Origin: Tychonema litorale BBK16
GTDB lineage: Bacteria; Cyanobacteriota; Cyanobacteriia; Cyanobacteriales; Microcoleaceae
NCBI RefSeq assembly: GCF_021648855.1
Contig: NZ_JAKJHX010000179.1
Location: 1 to 6,377 of the forward strand
DNA: 6,377 bases
Direction of reading: 5' to 3'
Under the pieces are notes generated by a model that was given only the letters and a program-made list of their open reading frames with translations, was not told the origin of the DNA and ran no database searches. This document shows, piece after piece, positions 5,686-6,377 of this stretch. Each line of letters starts with the position of its first letter. Position 1 is the first letter of the stretch. The position numbers and the translations under genes were made by a program.

Positions 5686-6198
5686 CTAATTCTTGACTCT
5701 TTCTCGGATTGTCAAACTGTATTTTCCTTTACCTTTAGGGGGCGGTTGTAAAGCATTGACAATGACCAGGCAAACACCATTTGAAGATAAAGTAATGGTC
5801 AATTCCGAATTGGTATTCTTGTCAGTGGCATTATCATTTTCTCCAAGTAATTCCCCTTGGGAGTCGAACACACCTAGATAAGTATCAAACTCGGTACTTT
5901 CGAGACTAATAACTACCGTCTGACCCTTAGTGCCTTCAAATCTATATTCATCGTATAAACTGCTGTCCGATGGCAGCACTAAAGATTTAGCCGGAGTGAG
6001 TTCTGCTTTTTTTTCTAAAATGACTTTAGATGATCCCGCAGCAGGAATAGGCAAAGTTGATGGAGTTGGCATCGCAGATGGCGAAGACTTCGGAGTTTCC
6101 TGACCTAAAATATAAACTGGTGAGGAAGCAACGGATTTACCTGAAAAATTAATCAGTAGAGCAATTAGCGCGATCGCCCAAAATTTAACTTGACTCAT
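5686..6198 (-). CDS. Secreted PPC-domain (pre-peptidase C-terminal) protein
   Basis: The 170-residue protein begins with a signal peptide: K5, hydrophobic core ~6-18, probable cleavage after SVA at about residue 24. A Pro/Ser/Thr-rich linker (~34-56) follows, then one PPC-type beta-sandwich domain (~60-166). Recognisable PPC elements are 'DEYRFEGTKGQTVVISLES' (83-101), 'FDTYLGVFDSQGELLGENDNA' (104-124), and a C-terminal 'GKYSLTIRE' strand (158-166). Family knowledge: PPC domains usually accompany secreted proteases or other envelope enzymes and may aid folding, binding or localisation. Here the domain stands alone without a catalytic partner, so the role is unknown. A single cysteine (C143) lies in the mature part. 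There is no lipobox, so it is probably periplasmic or secreted. The start is supported by GAGGT five bases upstream of the ATG at 6196-6198. The gene is convergent with hli, and the end of an IS element lies 124 bp upstream. Confidence 0.88.
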   Translation of the reverse strand: MSQVKFWAIALIALLINFSGKSVASSPVYILGQETPKSSPSAMPTPSTLPIPAAGSSKVILEKKAELTPAKSLVLPSDSSLYDEYRFEGTKGQTVVISLESTEFDTYLGVFDSQGELLGENDNATDKNTNSELTITLSSNGVCLVIVNALQPPPKGKGKYSLTIRERVKN

Positions 6199-6203
6199 GA
6201 ATT

Positions 6204-6208
6204 ACCTC
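6204..6208 (-). promoter_or_regulatory. Ribosome binding site of the PPC-domain gene
   Basis: The minus strand reads GAGGT, then AATTC, then ATG, a well-placed Shine-Dalgarno. It is the only gene in the window with one at good spacing, and it fixes the start choice. Confidence 0.6.
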
Positions 6209-6259
6209 GGTTTGCAACGAAGGAATAGGGGGATAAAGGAGAGAAAGGGAGAGCGGCTA

Positions 6260-6294
6260 CCAATTCCCAATTCCCAATTCCCAATTACTAATTC
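6260..6294. repeat. Heptamer short tandem repeat (CCAATTC x3 plus two variants)
   Basis: Units CCAATTC, CCAATTC, CCAATTC, CCAATTA, CTAATTC run without gaps. This is another cyanobacterial-type STRR with a unit different from those at 167-312. It lies between the PPC-gene start and the IS end, so it may separate the PPC promoter from upstream DNA. I see no convincing -10/-35 pair in 6209-6322. Confidence 0.8.
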
Positions 6295-6322
6295 CCTTTA
6301 ACTTTTAGCGGACTGTTAGAGT

Positions 6323-6377
6323 TTGACATACTCACCGCCCTAAAAGTGCGGTGATTCTTGACGCTTCACAGGGGTCT
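6323..6377 (-). ncRNA. Right end of an IS200/IS605-type element; 3' part of TnpB omega RNA (reRNA), partial
   Basis: On the minus strand the tnpB tail runs into a hairpin: TCACCGC (6348-6354 read in complement) pairs with GCGGTGA (6332-6338), with a mismatch and two more inner pairs around a UUU loop. It is followed by GTATGTCAA ending at 6323. Family knowledge: in IS605/IS1341-group elements the right-end hairpin overlaps the tnpB 3' end, is transcribed as the scaffold of the TnpB guide RNA, and the guide is the host sequence immediately beyond the element. The terminal TCAA-type edge fits that pattern. The exact boundary at 6322/6323 is inferred from family resemblance. The 5' part of the RNA lies outside the window. 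Confidence 0.7.
6340..6377 (-). CDS. tnpB: TnpB (IS605 OrfB-type RNA-guided nuclease), C-terminal 11 residues only
   Basis: Reading in from the right edge on the minus strand, one frame gives TPVKRQESPHF and then a TAG stop at 6340-6342. This resembles the usual short Lys/Glu/Ser/Pro tail (such as 'KQESP') of cyanobacterial TnpB proteins. The stop codon falls in the inner stem and loop of the right-end hairpin, as is typical for this family. None of the catalytic RuvC-like or zinc-finger parts is visible, so intactness cannot be judged. The call relies on the tail plus the adjoining IS end. Confidence 0.6.
   Translation of the reverse strand, partial: TPVKRQESPHF

Overview
The window looks like a piece of a filamentous (Oscillatoriales-like) cyanobacterial chromosome. 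The evidence is a Psb28 photosystem II assembly factor, a one-helix high-light-inducible (Hli) protein, four exact GCGATCGC (HIP1) octamers (985-992, 3603-3610, 4282-4289, 6170-6177), heptameric short tandem repeats between genes, and small hairpin-rich repeats of cyanobacterial type. The genus is inference only.

Layout. A 5' fragment of moaB (minus strand, running off the left edge) is followed by an intergenic region of inverted heptamer repeats, then psb28 (minus). Next is a 528-residue DUF1565 / beta-helix protein joined by a 23-unit Pro-Thr linker to three SLH domains (minus). Then come a Uma2-family PD-(D/E)xK protein (minus), a 320-base gap with several hairpins, and a 578-residue polytopic membrane protein resembling GT-C glycosyltransferases (minus). 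hli is the only clear plus-strand gene. It is divergent from the membrane-protein gene and convergent with a secreted PPC-domain protein (minus). The last ~55 bases are the end of an IS200/IS605-type element: the last 11 codons of tnpB, on the minus strand and entering from the right, overlapping a hairpin that should be the 3' part of its omega RNA.

How the parts relate. The genes do not form an obvious operon or pathway. All but one lie on the minus strand, but spacings of about 95-320 bases filled with repeats suggest mostly separate transcription units. Psb28 and Hli share the theme of photosystem II / chlorophyll-protein assembly and stress. The SLH protein and the PPC protein are cell-envelope candidates. 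The MoaB fragment belongs to molybdenum cofactor synthesis.

Most notable non-coding structure. Two ~100 bp copies of the same terminal-inverted-repeat element lie at 2453-2555 and 5263-5362 in opposite orientation, bracketing the Uma2 and membrane-protein genes. The second copy fills the shared upstream region of hli and the membrane-protein gene. I see no convincing previously undescribed multi-gene system. The best leads are this MITE pair, the TnpB guide region, and the SLH protein that lacks a signal peptide.
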